From: Oscillospiraceae bacterium
GTDB lineage: Bacteria > Bacillota > Clostridia > Oscillospirales > Oscillospiraceae
Direction of reading: 5' to 3'
DNA: 64,000 nt
Assembly (NCBI GenBank): GCA_902787755.1
Contig: CADAHL010000006.1
Coordinates: 16,156 to 80,155 of the forward strand
Part shown: positions 24,701 through 32,275 of the stretch, in pieces
How positions within the stretch are numbered: position 1 is the stretch's first letter
Layout: each line of letters starts with the position of its first letter
Program-made: the position numbers and the translations under genes
Notes under the pieces: generated by a model
What the model was told of the DNA's origin: nothing
Seen by the model: only the letters and a program-made list of their open reading frames with translations
Database searches by the model: none

Positions 24701-27700
24701 TGTACGCGACCAACACCCCCGAAAAGAATGCCTACGGCATCACCTTCTACAAGCAGGGCGCCGAGCCCGAGACCCCGGGTGATCCCACGCCCGGCGAGGG
24801 CAACACCTATGGCCTGAGCAGCACGCTGGCCACCGGCGACACCGTGATCCTCTATAATGCCAAGAACGGCGTCGGCGTTGGAAATTCCATTGCCAGCCAT
24901 AAGATCACCGGTGTTGCGCTGACTCCCGTGAACGGCGTCATCACCACCGACAACACCGCGGTTGCCTGGAAGGTCACCGTGAATACCGACGGCACCTATA
25001 CCTTCACCCAGGGCGATTACACCTTGGGCGGCGCAGTCAGCGGAAACTACAACAATCTGGTCGTTACCGACGCGACCTACACCGGCTGGACGCCGACAGG
25101 CCCCGATCCTTCGGACTTCAACTACTTCCTGTCGCTCAACGACATGGCGACCAACTTTGGCAAGATCTATCTGGAGTACTACAACGGCTTTACTCTCTAT
25201 GGCTCCACTGCTCCGGATAAGGACGCCTACGGCATCACCTTCTACAAGCAGGGCGCCGAGCCCGAGACGCCGCATCCCGAGGAGACCGGTGATCTGGTCA
25301 CCAGCCTGGATCAGCTGACCGACGGCGTTACCGTGGCCATCTACAGCCCCGGCCACAAAACCGCCATCAGCACCAGGCCCAACGGCGACTGGTATCTGAA
25401 GGCCAACGAGGCCACCATCGAGAACGGCAAGGTCGTGAACTTCACCTCCGACTACGTGTGGCAGGTGCAGAAGAACGCGAACGGCACCTACACCTTCGTC
25501 TCCAACGACGACAACACCAAGAGTATCACCGTCTGGCCCAGCGATACCTACGCCGAGGTCACGGTGAATTATGAGAAGTACACGGAAACCGGTGACAACA
25601 CCTGGACCCTGACCCCCGCCAAGACCGCCAACGCATACTACTTCTCCAGCCCCTCGGTCTCCGGCGAGCACGGCTCGGCCTACATCGAGGCCTACGTCCG
25701 CAACGAGTTCGAGGTCTTCTCTGGCTACTTCACCAGCCCCAACTCCAATAAGTTTACCGAGAGCGAGTTCGCCCTCCAGTTCTACCTGGTGGATCCCACG
25801 GACGCCATCGAGGCCTACGACGACGGCGAGTGGGATGGCGTGCTCAACAAGGGACAGTCCTACGTCTTCTACAATGCCAACGCCAAGAGCGCCGTGGGTC
25901 TCTGGAAGGAAGCCAACTACTCCATGGACGCCATCCCCACCACCATTGAGGGCGGCAAGGCCAACGCCGGCAACGGCGCCTACGTGTTCAAGGTGGACAC
26001 CATGGGCCGTTACTACAGCTTTGAGGTCAACGGCAAATTCCTGGCCACCAACAACGATGAGGAGCTGCTCTTCGTCGAGCCCAACGAGGACGGCAGCGCT
26101 CCCGAGAACGCCAAGTGGTTCCTGAAGCAGAAGGAAGGCGGCTACATCATCTACAACAAGGACGCCTCCTACAATGGTACCCCCGTCTGCATCGAGTACT
26201 ACTCCAGCGTGTTCTCCGGCTGGACCTTCAGCACCAAGAACGACGTGGGCATTTACCTCTTCAACTTCTACCCCCTGGCCGACGGCATTGAGGTCCGTGA
26301 GGACACCGTCCAGGTGCCCAGCGTCAAGTTCGACTGCGAGGATACCCGCTTCTTCGAGCAGGATTACAAGGTGGCCTTCACCCTGGACGACCTGGCGGAG
26401 AGCATTTCCAGCATCACCATCACCTACACCGCCAACGGCCAGACCACTACGGTCACCGAGTACGAGGCCTCCGCTGACGGCAAGGGCTACAGCTTCACCA
26501 TCCCCGCCTCCGCGCTGGACGGCCAGCGGACGGAGCAAAGCTTCAAGATCAGCGTTTCCGTAACCAACAGCTATGACATCACCTACCCCGGCGAGAAGAC
26601 CGTCACCAACGTGGACGAGCCCTTCTTTGAGGAAATGACCCCGGCTCCCAACGGCCAGACCGGCGACGACAAGAGACCCGTCATCTCCGTGAAGATCGGC
26701 AACGCGGGCGAGAACCCCGTGATCACGATGCAGGTCAACGGCACCCAGGTGGAGGCCGTGTTTGAAAACGGCGTGCTCAGCTATCAGCCCGCCGAGAATA
26801 TGGCCGACGGTCGCGTCACCGTCAGCGTCAGCGTTACCCGCGCCGATCAGGTGACGGCGGAGAAGTCCTGGTACTTCACCGTGGGCGACTCCGAGTTCCA
26901 GAAGTACTTCGGTCAGCTCCACTCCCACACCACCTACTCCGACGGCTCCGGCACGCTGGATACCGCTCTGGACTACATCTCCAGCATCCCCGAGAGCGCC
27001 AACGTCCAGTTCGTGGCCTTCACCGACCACTCCAACTACTTCGACACCACCTCTGCCGCCAACCCCGCCGACGCGCTGAACGATCAGAGCCTGATGACCG
27101 ACGCCAGCCGTGCGCTGTGGAACACCTACAAGAGCACCGTGGCCAACTTCAACGCCGAGCCTGACCAGCAGCTGATCGCCATCGCCGGCTTTGAGATGAC
27201 CTGGTCCGGCGGACCCGGCCACATCAACACCTTCGGTTCCGACGGTCTGGTCTCCCGCAACAACGCCGCGCTGAACAACAAGTCCGGCGACGCGGGCATG
27301 AAGCTCTACTACGAGACCGTGAACAAGGGCGGCAGCATGAACCAGTTCAACCACCCGGGCAGCACCTTCGGCAACTTCACCGACTTCTCCTACTGGAGTG
27401 AGGAGACCGACGCGCACATGTTCCTGGTGGAGGTCGGCAACGGCGAGGGCCAGATCGGCGCCGGCGGCTACTACCCCAGCTACGAAGAGTACACCCTGGC
27501 GCTGGACAAGGGCTGGCACGTGGCTCCCACCAACAACCAGGATAACCACAAGGGCCGCTGGGGCAACGCCAACGACGCCCGCGACGTGGTTCTGGCCACC
27601 AACCTGAGCGAGGAAGCCATCTACGACGCCATCCGCAACCTGAGAGTCTACGCCACCGAGGACAAGAACCTGGACATCAGCTTCACCGCCAACGGCAAGG

Positions 27701-29784
27701 TCATGGGCACCATCTTTGACGAGCGCCCCGAGACCCTGAACGTGGTCATCGACTTGTATGATCCCGATGACACGGATTCCGTTGCCAAGGTCGAGCTCAT
27801 CTCCGACGGCGGCGTGGTCTCCTACTCCTGGACCAATGCCGAGGAGATCGCCACCGGCGAGCTGACCGCCACCATCGACGCCTCTCAGCACAACTATTAC
27901 TACGTCCGCGTTACCCAGGCTGACGGCGACCTGGCTGTCACCGCCCCCGTGTGGGTCGGCAGTACCATGAACATGGGCATCGCATCCGTCGCGGTCAAGG
28001 GAAGCGAGAGCAAGGAAGTCTACAAGGACGAGCCTTTCCAGCTGACCACCACCCTGTTCAACAACGGCGAGAGTGAAGTTACCGTCACTTCCCTGGTCTA
28101 TGAGATCAAGGGCGGCGAGGTGCTTGCCACCGATACCACCTCCCGCAAGATCGCCGCGGGCGGCACCATCGCGGTCGACCAGGCCCTGACCATTGATACC
28201 GCCAAGCTGACCACCATCACGGTCACCGCTGTGATCGACGGCACCACCTTCACCCAGAACATCGAGCTGGACGTGATCGACCGGACGAACGAGAACACCG
28301 TGACTCCCATCGCGGACGTCCGGGCGGCCTCCGATCCCGACGACACCGGCTACCGCTTCCTGATCGAGGGCGTGGTCACCTCCAACGCCTCCGGCTACGA
28401 CAAGGACACCGCCTTCTTCGACTGCATCTACGTCCAGGACGAGACCGGCGGCCTCTGCTGCTTCCCCGTCTCCGGTGAATACAAGATCGGCGATAAGGTC
28501 CGCATCGTGGGCCACACCGACTTCTACCAGGGCGAGCCCGAGCTGCAGGTCAAGACCATCGAGGTCATCGGCAGCGGCACGGTGGAGCCCACCGAGATCA
28601 CCGCGGCCCAGCTGACCGACCGCTCCGCGGAAGGCAAGCTGGTCACCCTGAAGGGCACTGTGGAGAGCTTCGAGGAAGCCAACGGCCTGGTCCAGACCAT
28701 CATGGTCAAGGACGCTGAGGGCAATGTGGGCCGTGTGTTCATCGACGGCTACATCACCACCGGCAAGGAAGTGGAGAACCTGGCTGTGGGCGCCACGATC
28801 AGCGCCACCGGTCTGGCCTCCTACGACAATACCTGGCCCGATACCAATTCCTTCCCGCGCATCCGTATCCGTGACCGCGCCGACGTGGTCTGCGGGACCG
28901 AGGCTCCCGGCGTGGAGATCATCGGCATCAGCCTGGGCCTCAACGGCTCCATCGATCTGAACATCTATGTGAAGCCGGACGCTGGCATCTCCGCTGAGCA
29001 GCTCAACGGTCTGTTCCTGCTGGATGGAGAAGCCGCGGAGCTTGGCAGCCCCGATGCAAGCGGCAATTACAAGCTGATCGTGAAGAAGGACGCGCCCACT
29101 ATGACAGCTGAGGTCGAGCTCACGCTGAGCGATGAGTCGATCCGGCTGCTGAGTCCCGCCGGAGAGGAGATTGACAGCTACAAGACTTCCATCTTCGGCT
29201 ACCTGACCTTTGCGAAGGAGTATTACCAGAACGATCCGGATAAGGTGGCGCTGCTCCGACTGATGGACGTCATGATGGCCTACTGCTACTACTCTCAGCA
29301 GGCCTGCACCTATGACACCAGCGCCCGGGCCGTAAGCCTGGAGGAGATCGATCCCAGCGTGATCGCGGACGTCACCGCGGACGCGGTGAACGACTACACC
29401 ATCCAGCTGGACGGCGCGGTGGAGGGCCTGAGCTTCTACGGCACCTCCCTGATCGTGAACTCTGAGACCACCTATCGGCTCTACTTCAAGCTGGAGGACG
29501 GCGCGAGCGCGGACGACTACAGCTTCCAGGTGAACGGGACGGACGTGACCGCACAGGTCAAGGGCAGCTATCTGTTCGTGGATGTGGTCGGCATCGTCGC
29601 CAAGAATCTGAACAAGACCGTTACCGTGACGGTGACCAAGGGCGAGTCTGCTCTGACGATCGCCAGCGCGCCGCTGAGCTATGTGAGAAACGCTCTGAAC
29701 GGCAGCCAGGATGAGAAGACCCTGAACGTGGCCAAGGCCGTGTTCCGCTACTGGCAGACCGCTGCGACCTACTTCATGCACTGA
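21742..29784 (+). CDS. Giant secreted modular protein with a CehA/McbA-type PHP phosphoesterase domain
   Basis: 2680 residues. A signal peptide (1-29, cleavage near 'TLAFA-EE') is followed by an acidic stretch (about 30-100), an Ig-like segment, an OB-fold pair (about 355-530; 'FTVKGVVTLVDGRNIYVQDATGGICLYP'), about six beta modules of 130-165 residues each built around 'GDTVxxYN..NGxALG' and 'YLEYYxxFTxY' (about 545-1510), Ig-like domains, and a PHP domain (about 1720-1970). Likely metal ligands are His1727/His1729 (LHSH), Asp1762/His1763 (TDH), Glu1818, His1827, His1871 and Asp1934/His1936. Then come CARDB-like and two further OB-fold domains and a C-terminal 'LGLNGSIDLNIYVK' domain. There is no LPXTG or SLH motif. 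Probably hydrolyses an exported phosphodiester or similar substrate; the substrate is unknown. Confidence 0.85.
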   Translation: MKKRISRILSLVLLVAMVMSLMPTTLAFAEEAPAEEITVPEEGVILPVAGENDPPAEEPEDPFYEDELFYEDDFEDELFYEDDLDAVTDEADDLLADSETSTWVKIDLEDITADDIIAITMTKTENGTTATCALSNVQCDKNPQGLAVVPEGDAFSAPADGNYGWTVNAVEGGYTFSNGSLNLSYGAIKTAQSVRVTEDDAAVWVLKGNYLSTTEGTTTRYLGVWFPTTGAAPTWRHYSGTTNEIKNQQVSFWKLTDGGDTPVEPEDPTEVAAPTANPAGGAVDIGADIAFDCATSGAVIYYCYSGDENRWVEGDSFTVPENAPSEFNIQLQAIYYPTDGDPISSAVNQYNYTIRTEAAISTIAEALAGAENAEFTVKGVVTLVDGRNIYVQDATGGICLYPDTAPVNIELGNTVIGTGVRKTFKGLPELSGCTLTLSEGLTLTAKETTLDAITEADVCTYVKINGLTVKEINGDNTVVTDASGNEMPIYKAKTTEALKAGDTLDFTGAVGIFNTLQLRNTLASEITVQGGETPEDPEPATVTLDKLTEAPKDGDKVVIHNPANNKALGLEEYYYNNKKYELTAVDATPTAEGKLALADGMAYLTVVLNTENKYSFVNEEGKYLEVDGTHVRFVTELNANTLFQLESAGDSYYIKCDTAEYNGNAQYLEYYSGYFTCFRLGNGGPAYEFDFYAEVEPVNTDPVSGLKTGDTVAIYNDGNGKALTATASGTRLAAAAATLGTDGKLSGEGIALLTVTVNDEGQVLFTNEGKYLTSGDTGNSLSFTTEANEYSLWVIEATADGLFYLKNANAAYNGNAQYLEYYNTFTTYKLGNGGAAFAVSFRHIADSTEPEQPTGTTYGLTGTLADGDTVILYNSANGVALGNTITSHKVTGVALTPADGVITTDNTAVAWTVTVNADGTYTFTQGDYTLGGAVSGTYNNLVLTDATYTGWTLTEADSVDLTHYLYFENWSNSYGKFHLEYYNGFTVYATNTPEKNAYGITFYKQGAEPETPGDPTPGEGNTYGLSSTLATGDTVILYNAKNGVGVGNSIASHKITGVALTPVNGVITTDNTAVAWKVTVNTDGTYTFTQGDYTLGGAVSGNYNNLVVTDATYTGWTPTGPDPSDFNYFLSLNDMATNFGKIYLEYYNGFTLYGSTAPDKDAYGITFYKQGAEPETPHPEETGDLVTSLDQLTDGVTVAIYSPGHKTAISTRPNGDWYLKANEATIENGKVVNFTSDYVWQVQKNANGTYTFVSNDDNTKSITVWPSDTYAEVTVNYEKYTETGDNTWTLTPAKTANAYYFSSPSVSGEHGSAYIEAYVRNEFEVFSGYFTSPNSNKFTESEFALQFYLVDPTDAIEAYDDGEWDGVLNKGQSYVFYNANAKSAVGLWKEANYSMDAIPTTIEGGKANAGNGAYVFKVDTMGRYYSFEVNGKFLATNNDEELLFVEPNEDGSAPENAKWFLKQKEGGYIIYNKDASYNGTPVCIEYYSSVFSGWTFSTKNDVGIYLFNFYPLADGIEVREDTVQVPSVKFDCEDTRFFEQDYKVAFTLDDLAESISSITITYTANGQTTTVTEYEASADGKGYSFTIPASALDGQRTEQSFKISVSVTNSYDITYPGEKTVTNVDEPFFEEMTPAPNGQTGDDKRPVISVKIGNAGENPVITMQVNGTQVEAVFENGVLSYQPAENMADGRVTVSVSVTRADQVTAEKSWYFTVGDSEFQKYFGQLHSHTTYSDGSGTLDTALDYISSIPESANVQFVAFTDHSNYFDTTSAANPADALNDQSLMTDASRALWNTYKSTVANFNAEPDQQLIAIAGFEMTWSGGPGHINTFGSDGLVSRNNAALNNKSGDAGMKLYYETVNKGGSMNQFNHPGSTFGNFTDFSYWSEETDAHMFLVEVGNGEGQIGAGGYYPSYEEYTLALDKGWHVAPTNNQDNHKGRWGNANDARDVVLATNLSEEAIYDAIRNLRVYATEDKNLDISFTANGKVMGTIFDERPETLNVVIDLYDPDDTDSVAKVELISDGGVVSYSWTNAEEIATGELTATIDASQHNYYYVRVTQADGDLAVTAPVWVGSTMNMGIASVAVKGSESKEVYKDEPFQLTTTLFNNGESEVTVTSLVYEIKGGEVLATDTTSRKIAAGGTIAVDQALTIDTAKLTTITVTAVIDGTTFTQNIELDVIDRTNENTVTPIADVRAASDPDDTGYRFLIEGVVTSNASGYDKDTAFFDCIYVQDETGGLCCFPVSGEYKIGDKVRIVGHTDFYQGEPELQVKTIEVIGSGTVEPTEITAAQLTDRSAEGKLVTLKGTVESFEEANGLVQTIMVKDAEGNVGRVFIDGYITTGKEVENLAVGATISATGLASYDNTWPDTNSFPRIRIRDRADVVCGTEAPGVEIIGISLGLNGSIDLNIYVKPDAGISAEQLNGLFLLDGEAAELGSPDASGNYKLIVKKDAPTMTAEVELTLSDESIRLLSPAGEEIDSYKTSIFGYLTFAKEYYQNDPDKVALLRLMDVMMAYCYYSQQACTYDTSARAVSLEEIDPSVIADVTADAVNDYTIQLDGAVEGLSFYGTSLIVNSETTYRLYFKLEDGASADDYSFQVNGTDVTAQVKGSYLFVDVVGIVAKNLNKTVTVTVTKGESALTIASAPLSYVRNALNGSQDEKTLNVAKAVFRYWQTAATYFMH
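24316..25265 (+). repeat. Two near-identical coding repeats within the giant gene
   Basis: Units 24316-24775 and 24814-25265 encode almost the same module ('GDTVILYN', 'HKxTGVALTP', 'GDYTLGGAVSG', 'YGITFYKQGAEPE') and share long DNA identity, pointing to recent tandem duplication. They are linked by a Pro/Gly spacer and are a likely site of length variation. Confidence 0.8.
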
Positions 29785-29829
29785 GCACACCGGAATCCCG
29801 GAGACGCCGGGAAACCCCAATAAACAGCG

Positions 29830-29857
29830 CACCCCCCGATCGAACGATCGGGGGGTG
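29830..29857. terminator. Bidirectional terminator after the giant gene
   Basis: Perfect 13-bp stem CACCCCCCGATCG/CGATCGGGGGGTG with AA loop, followed by TTGTTGTGT. It lies eight bases before the stop codon of the convergent ABC-F gene. Confidence 0.8.
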
Positions 29858-29865
29858 TTGTTGTG

Positions 29866-31362
29866 TCAGGGGCGCTGCAGTTCCAGAACCTGGGTGCTGA
29901 CCCGGTCGCAGAAGGCCCGGTCGTGCTCCACAAAGAGCAGGGTGGGCCGACAGCGCAGGATCAGATCCTCCAGCTGCATCCGGGAGATCACGTCGATATA
30001 ATTCATGGGCTCGTCCCAGATGTGCAGATGGGCTTTTTCACACAGGCTTCGGGCGATCAGCACCTTTTTCTTCTGCCCGGCGCTGAACTCGGACATGTCC
30101 TTCTCAAACTGGACCCGCTTGAAGTCCAGCTTGATGAGCAGGGCCTTGAATAGACTCTCGTCCACGCCGCAGAGCCGGGCGTAGTCCGTGAGACTGCCCC
30201 GCAGATCCCCGGGATCCTGGGCCACGTAGGAGATCTTCAGGCCGCTGCCGGACCGGAGCTGGCCTGTGAAGGGAACTTCCTCTCCCAGCAGCAGCCGGAG
30301 CAGGCTGGATTTGCCCGCTCCGTTGGGGCCGGAAAGAGCCATGCGGTCTCCGGGCAGCAGCTCAAAGCGCAGGGGCCGGAACAGGGGCCCGTCGCCGTAG
30401 TCGATGGACAGCTCCCTGACCTCGACCAGCCGGGGACCGGGGTAGGGCAGCTGCGCCAGACGCAGCGCGGCCTGGTATTCCACGTTCTTCAGCAGCTGCT
30501 CCTTTTCCTCGATGGCCGCCTGCTGTCGCTTCTCGATGGCCTTGGCCCGGGACATCTGCTTCTTGGCCTTGGCTCCCTGCAGGGGACGCCAGCCCTTCAC
30601 GTTGTCCACCTGTATGGAGTTGATGCCCGTCTTCCGGCGCTCGGCGGTGTCCGACCACCGGGACTTCTCCCGGGCGGTCTCCTTCAGACGGCTGATCTCC
30701 TTCTTCAGCTTTTCATTTTCCGCCTGCTCGAAGGCGTCCTGCCGCTGTCGGGCCTCCCACCAGGTGGAGAAATTGCCCCGGATCACCTGGAGATCGGCCC
30801 GGTTGATGGACAGAATGTGATCCACGCAGCCGTCCAGGAAGACCCGGTCGTGAGAGACCAGGAGAAAGCCTTTCTTGCTCCTGAGATAGCGGCTGACCAG
30901 GGCCCGGCCCTGGGCGTCCAGATGGTTGGTGGGCTCGTCGATCAGAAGAAAAGCGTTGTCCCGGAGAAACATCAGAGCCAGCAGGAGCTTGGTCTGCTCT
31001 CCCTTGGAGAGCGTTTCGAAGGGACGGTCCAGTAGCGCTTCCTCCAGCTCCAGGCGATCCATCTCCCGCAGAAGCCGCCAGTCCTCCAGTTCCGGCTGAA
31101 GCTCACGAAGCGCGGCCAGGGCGGGCAGCTCCGGATGGGGGACCGGGTAGGGGAAGTACTCGAACTCCACCGAGGCGTGGATCTTCCCCCGGTACGGCAG
31201 TTCTCCCTGAAGGATCCTCAGCAGAGTGGTCTTGCCCCGGCCGTTGCGGCCGGTGAGACCCAGGCGCCAGTCGGTGTCCAGCAGCAGATCCACGTTTTCA
31301 AACACGGGATCGTAGCTGCCGTCGTAGGTAAATGACAGGTTCTCGATTCGTATCATCGACAT
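29866..31362 (-). CDS. Lsa-like ABC-F ribosome-protection ATPase
   Basis: 498 residues from the ATG at 31362 (GGGAGG at 31371-31376). Two ABC domains without membrane segments: Walker A 'GRNGRGKTTLLR' and 'GPNGAGKSSLLR', signatures 'LSKGEQTKLLLA' and 'FSAGQKKKVLIA', Walker B 'FLLIDEPTNHLD' and 'LHIWDEPMNYID'. The charged interdomain linker (about 200-290, 'ENEKLKKEISRLKETAREK') and the WDEPxNYxD ending closely resemble Lsa(A)-type proteins, which eject lincosamides, streptogramin A and pleuromutilins from the ribosome. Actual resistance is inferred. A terminator directly before the gene and an upstream leader ORF show regulation by attenuation. Confidence 0.85.
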   Translation of the reverse strand: MSMIRIENLSFTYDGSYDPVFENVDLLLDTDWRLGLTGRNGRGKTTLLRILQGELPYRGKIHASVEFEYFPYPVPHPELPALAALRELQPELEDWRLLREMDRLELEEALLDRPFETLSKGEQTKLLLALMFLRDNAFLLIDEPTNHLDAQGRALVSRYLRSKKGFLLVSHDRVFLDGCVDHILSINRADLQVIRGNFSTWWEARQRQDAFEQAENEKLKKEISRLKETAREKSRWSDTAERRKTGINSIQVDNVKGWRPLQGAKAKKQMSRAKAIEKRQQAAIEEKEQLLKNVEYQAALRLAQLPYPGPRLVEVRELSIDYGDGPLFRPLRFELLPGDRMALSGPNGAGKSSLLRLLLGEEVPFTGQLRSGSGLKISYVAQDPGDLRGSLTDYARLCGVDESLFKALLIKLDFKRVQFEKDMSEFSAGQKKKVLIARSLCEKAHLHIWDEPMNYIDVISRMQLEDLILRCRPTLLFVEHDRAFCDRVSTQVLELQRP

Positions 31363-31381
31363 TGTTATGTCCTCCCAAATG

Positions 31382-31416
31382 AAAAAAACGGCCGCGGGGA
31401 TCCAAACCCGCGGCCG
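31382..31416 (-). terminator. Intrinsic terminator inside the ABC-F leader
   Basis: Minus strand CGGCCGCGGG (31407-31416), 8-base loop, CCCGCGGCCG (31389-31398), then seven U residues (31382-31388), only five bases before the Shine-Dalgarno of the ABC-F gene. Read-through is needed for expression. Confidence 0.88.
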
Positions 31417-31535
31417 CAGAAGGGCATAAGTATGCCTTGGGCTTTGGGATGCGCAGCTTCCCGCGGCAAGACATAACAAAACTGACGGTCCGCAACCGTG
31501 ACCGCCGCCATCGCAGCATGGCTTGTCATGTCTTG

Positions 31536-31556
31536 TCAGCAGGTAAACAGGCGCAT
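31536..31556 (-). CDS. Six-residue leader peptide MRLFTC
   Basis: ATG-CGC-CTG-TTT-ACC-TGC-TGA on the minus strand, with AGAGGGG (31564-31570) seven bases upstream, inside the attenuator of the ABC-F gene. It begins with the MRL motif known from drug-dependent stalling leaders such as ErmD-type 'MRLR' and from short macrolide-resistance peptides. Its codons pair with the segment next to the antiterminator. Translation and stalling are inferred. Confidence 0.7.
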   Translation of the reverse strand: MRLFTC

Positions 31557-31585
31557 CCTTCCACCCCTCTCTGTTTCTTTGCTAC

Positions 31586-31614
31586 AGTGTACCAGAGGAA
31601 AGGAAAAAAGACAA
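31586..31614 (-). promoter_or_regulatory. Promoter of the ABC-F leader
   Basis: Minus strand TTGTCT (31609-31614), 17-base spacer, TACACT (31586-31591) with extended TGG. Predicted start about 31579. It is 10 bases away from the divergent promoter of the XRE gene. Confidence 0.75.
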
Positions 31615-31624
31615 GACACAGAAA

Positions 31625-31652
31625 TTGACAAGACGGAAAAATAAGATAAAAT
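31625..31652 (+). promoter_or_regulatory. Promoter of the XRE gene
   Basis: TTGACA (31625-31630), 16-base spacer, TAAAAT (31647-31652), AT-rich spacer. Start codon at 31696. Confidence 0.75.
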
Positions 31653-31695
31653 AAAAACAGATCACGGAAAACAGAACAGGAAAGGGGATACCGAT

Positions 31696-32253
31696 ATGGC
31701 CAACAAAGTAGGCGCCCTGATCCGGGAGGCCCGCACCGGCGCGGGTCTGACCCAGGAGCAGCTGGCAAAAAAGATCGAGGGACTGACCGCCGCGGACATC
31801 AGCAAGGCCGAGCGGGGAGAAAAGGAGTTGAGCCAGGCCAGGCTCAAGGAAATCGCCAAGGCCACCGGCGTGACCCAGTCCTCGCTTCTCAACGCCGCCA
31901 AGGAGGACGCCGCGGGAAAGACTGCCACGGCGGCGAAAACCGCCTCCGGGAAGACCTCCTCCGCGGCGAAACCCTCTTCCTCCGGGAAGACCGGCACTTC
32001 CTCCGGCAAGAAGACCGGGACCGCCTCCGACTCCGGCCTGACGGCGGCGGAGAAGAAGCTGCTGGAGGCCTACCGGGCCGCCGGCGCCGACGCGAAGAAG
32101 AACGCCCTGAAGATCCTCAAGGGGGAGGATCTGGAGATGGCGGACATTATGAAGCTGCTGAAGCTGGACAGCAAACTGGAGAACCTCGACTCCAACGGCC
32201 TGCTGGGCGGGCTGAAGGAGGGCATTCTCGGCGGCCTGCTTGGGAAGAAGTAA
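31696..32253 (+). CDS. XRE-family regulator with Lys/Ala/Ser/Thr-rich linker
   Basis: 185 residues; AGGAAAGGGGATA upstream of ATG. Residues 1-68 are a Cro/CI helix-turn-helix ('IREARTGAGLTQEQLAKKIEGLTAADISKAERGEKELSQARLKEIAKATGV'), followed by a histone-H1-like linker of about 55 residues of Lys/Ala/Ser/Thr/Gly, then a helical C-terminal domain (about 115-170; 'AEKKLLEAYRAAGADAKKNALKILKGED') and a Gly/Leu tail ('GLLGGLKEGILGGLLGKK'). The linker may bind DNA without specificity. It sits 22 bases before a membrane-protein gene, probably co-transcribed. Confidence 0.8.
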   Translation: MANKVGALIREARTGAGLTQEQLAKKIEGLTAADISKAERGEKELSQARLKEIAKATGVTQSSLLNAAKEDAAGKTATAAKTASGKTSSAAKPSSSGKTGTSSGKKTGTASDSGLTAAEKKLLEAYRAAGADAKKNALKILKGEDLEMADIMKLLKLDSKLENLDSNGLLGGLKEGILGGLLGKK

Positions 32254-32275
32254 GAACGAAGGAGAATAGAGCAAA

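Larger units (their letters stand above)
31363..31579 (-). promoter_or_regulatory. Leader-peptide transcription attenuator of the ABC-F gene
   Basis: About 217 bases of leader on the minus strand. Structure 1 pairs the leader ORF region with a distal segment: GGATGCGC (31551-31558) with 31447-31454, CCTGC (31539-31543) with GCGGG (31460-31464), and CAAGACATGACAA (31523-31535) with 31467-31479 (12 of 13, one G-U). Alternative: the freed GCCGCGGG (31460-31467) pairs with the 3' arm of the terminator (31391-31398). A ribosome stalled on the leader ORF would open structure 1 and favour the antiterminator. Pairings were read by eye. Confidence 0.8.

Noticed and set aside
22177-29832. A 7.6-kb antisense open frame (over 2500 codons) opposite the giant gene
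   Set aside because: The sense frame has a signal peptide, promoter, Shine-Dalgarno, terminator and recognisable domains. The antisense frame is Gly/Val/His/Leu/Asp-rich without domains and follows from GC-rich codon bias of the sense strand.
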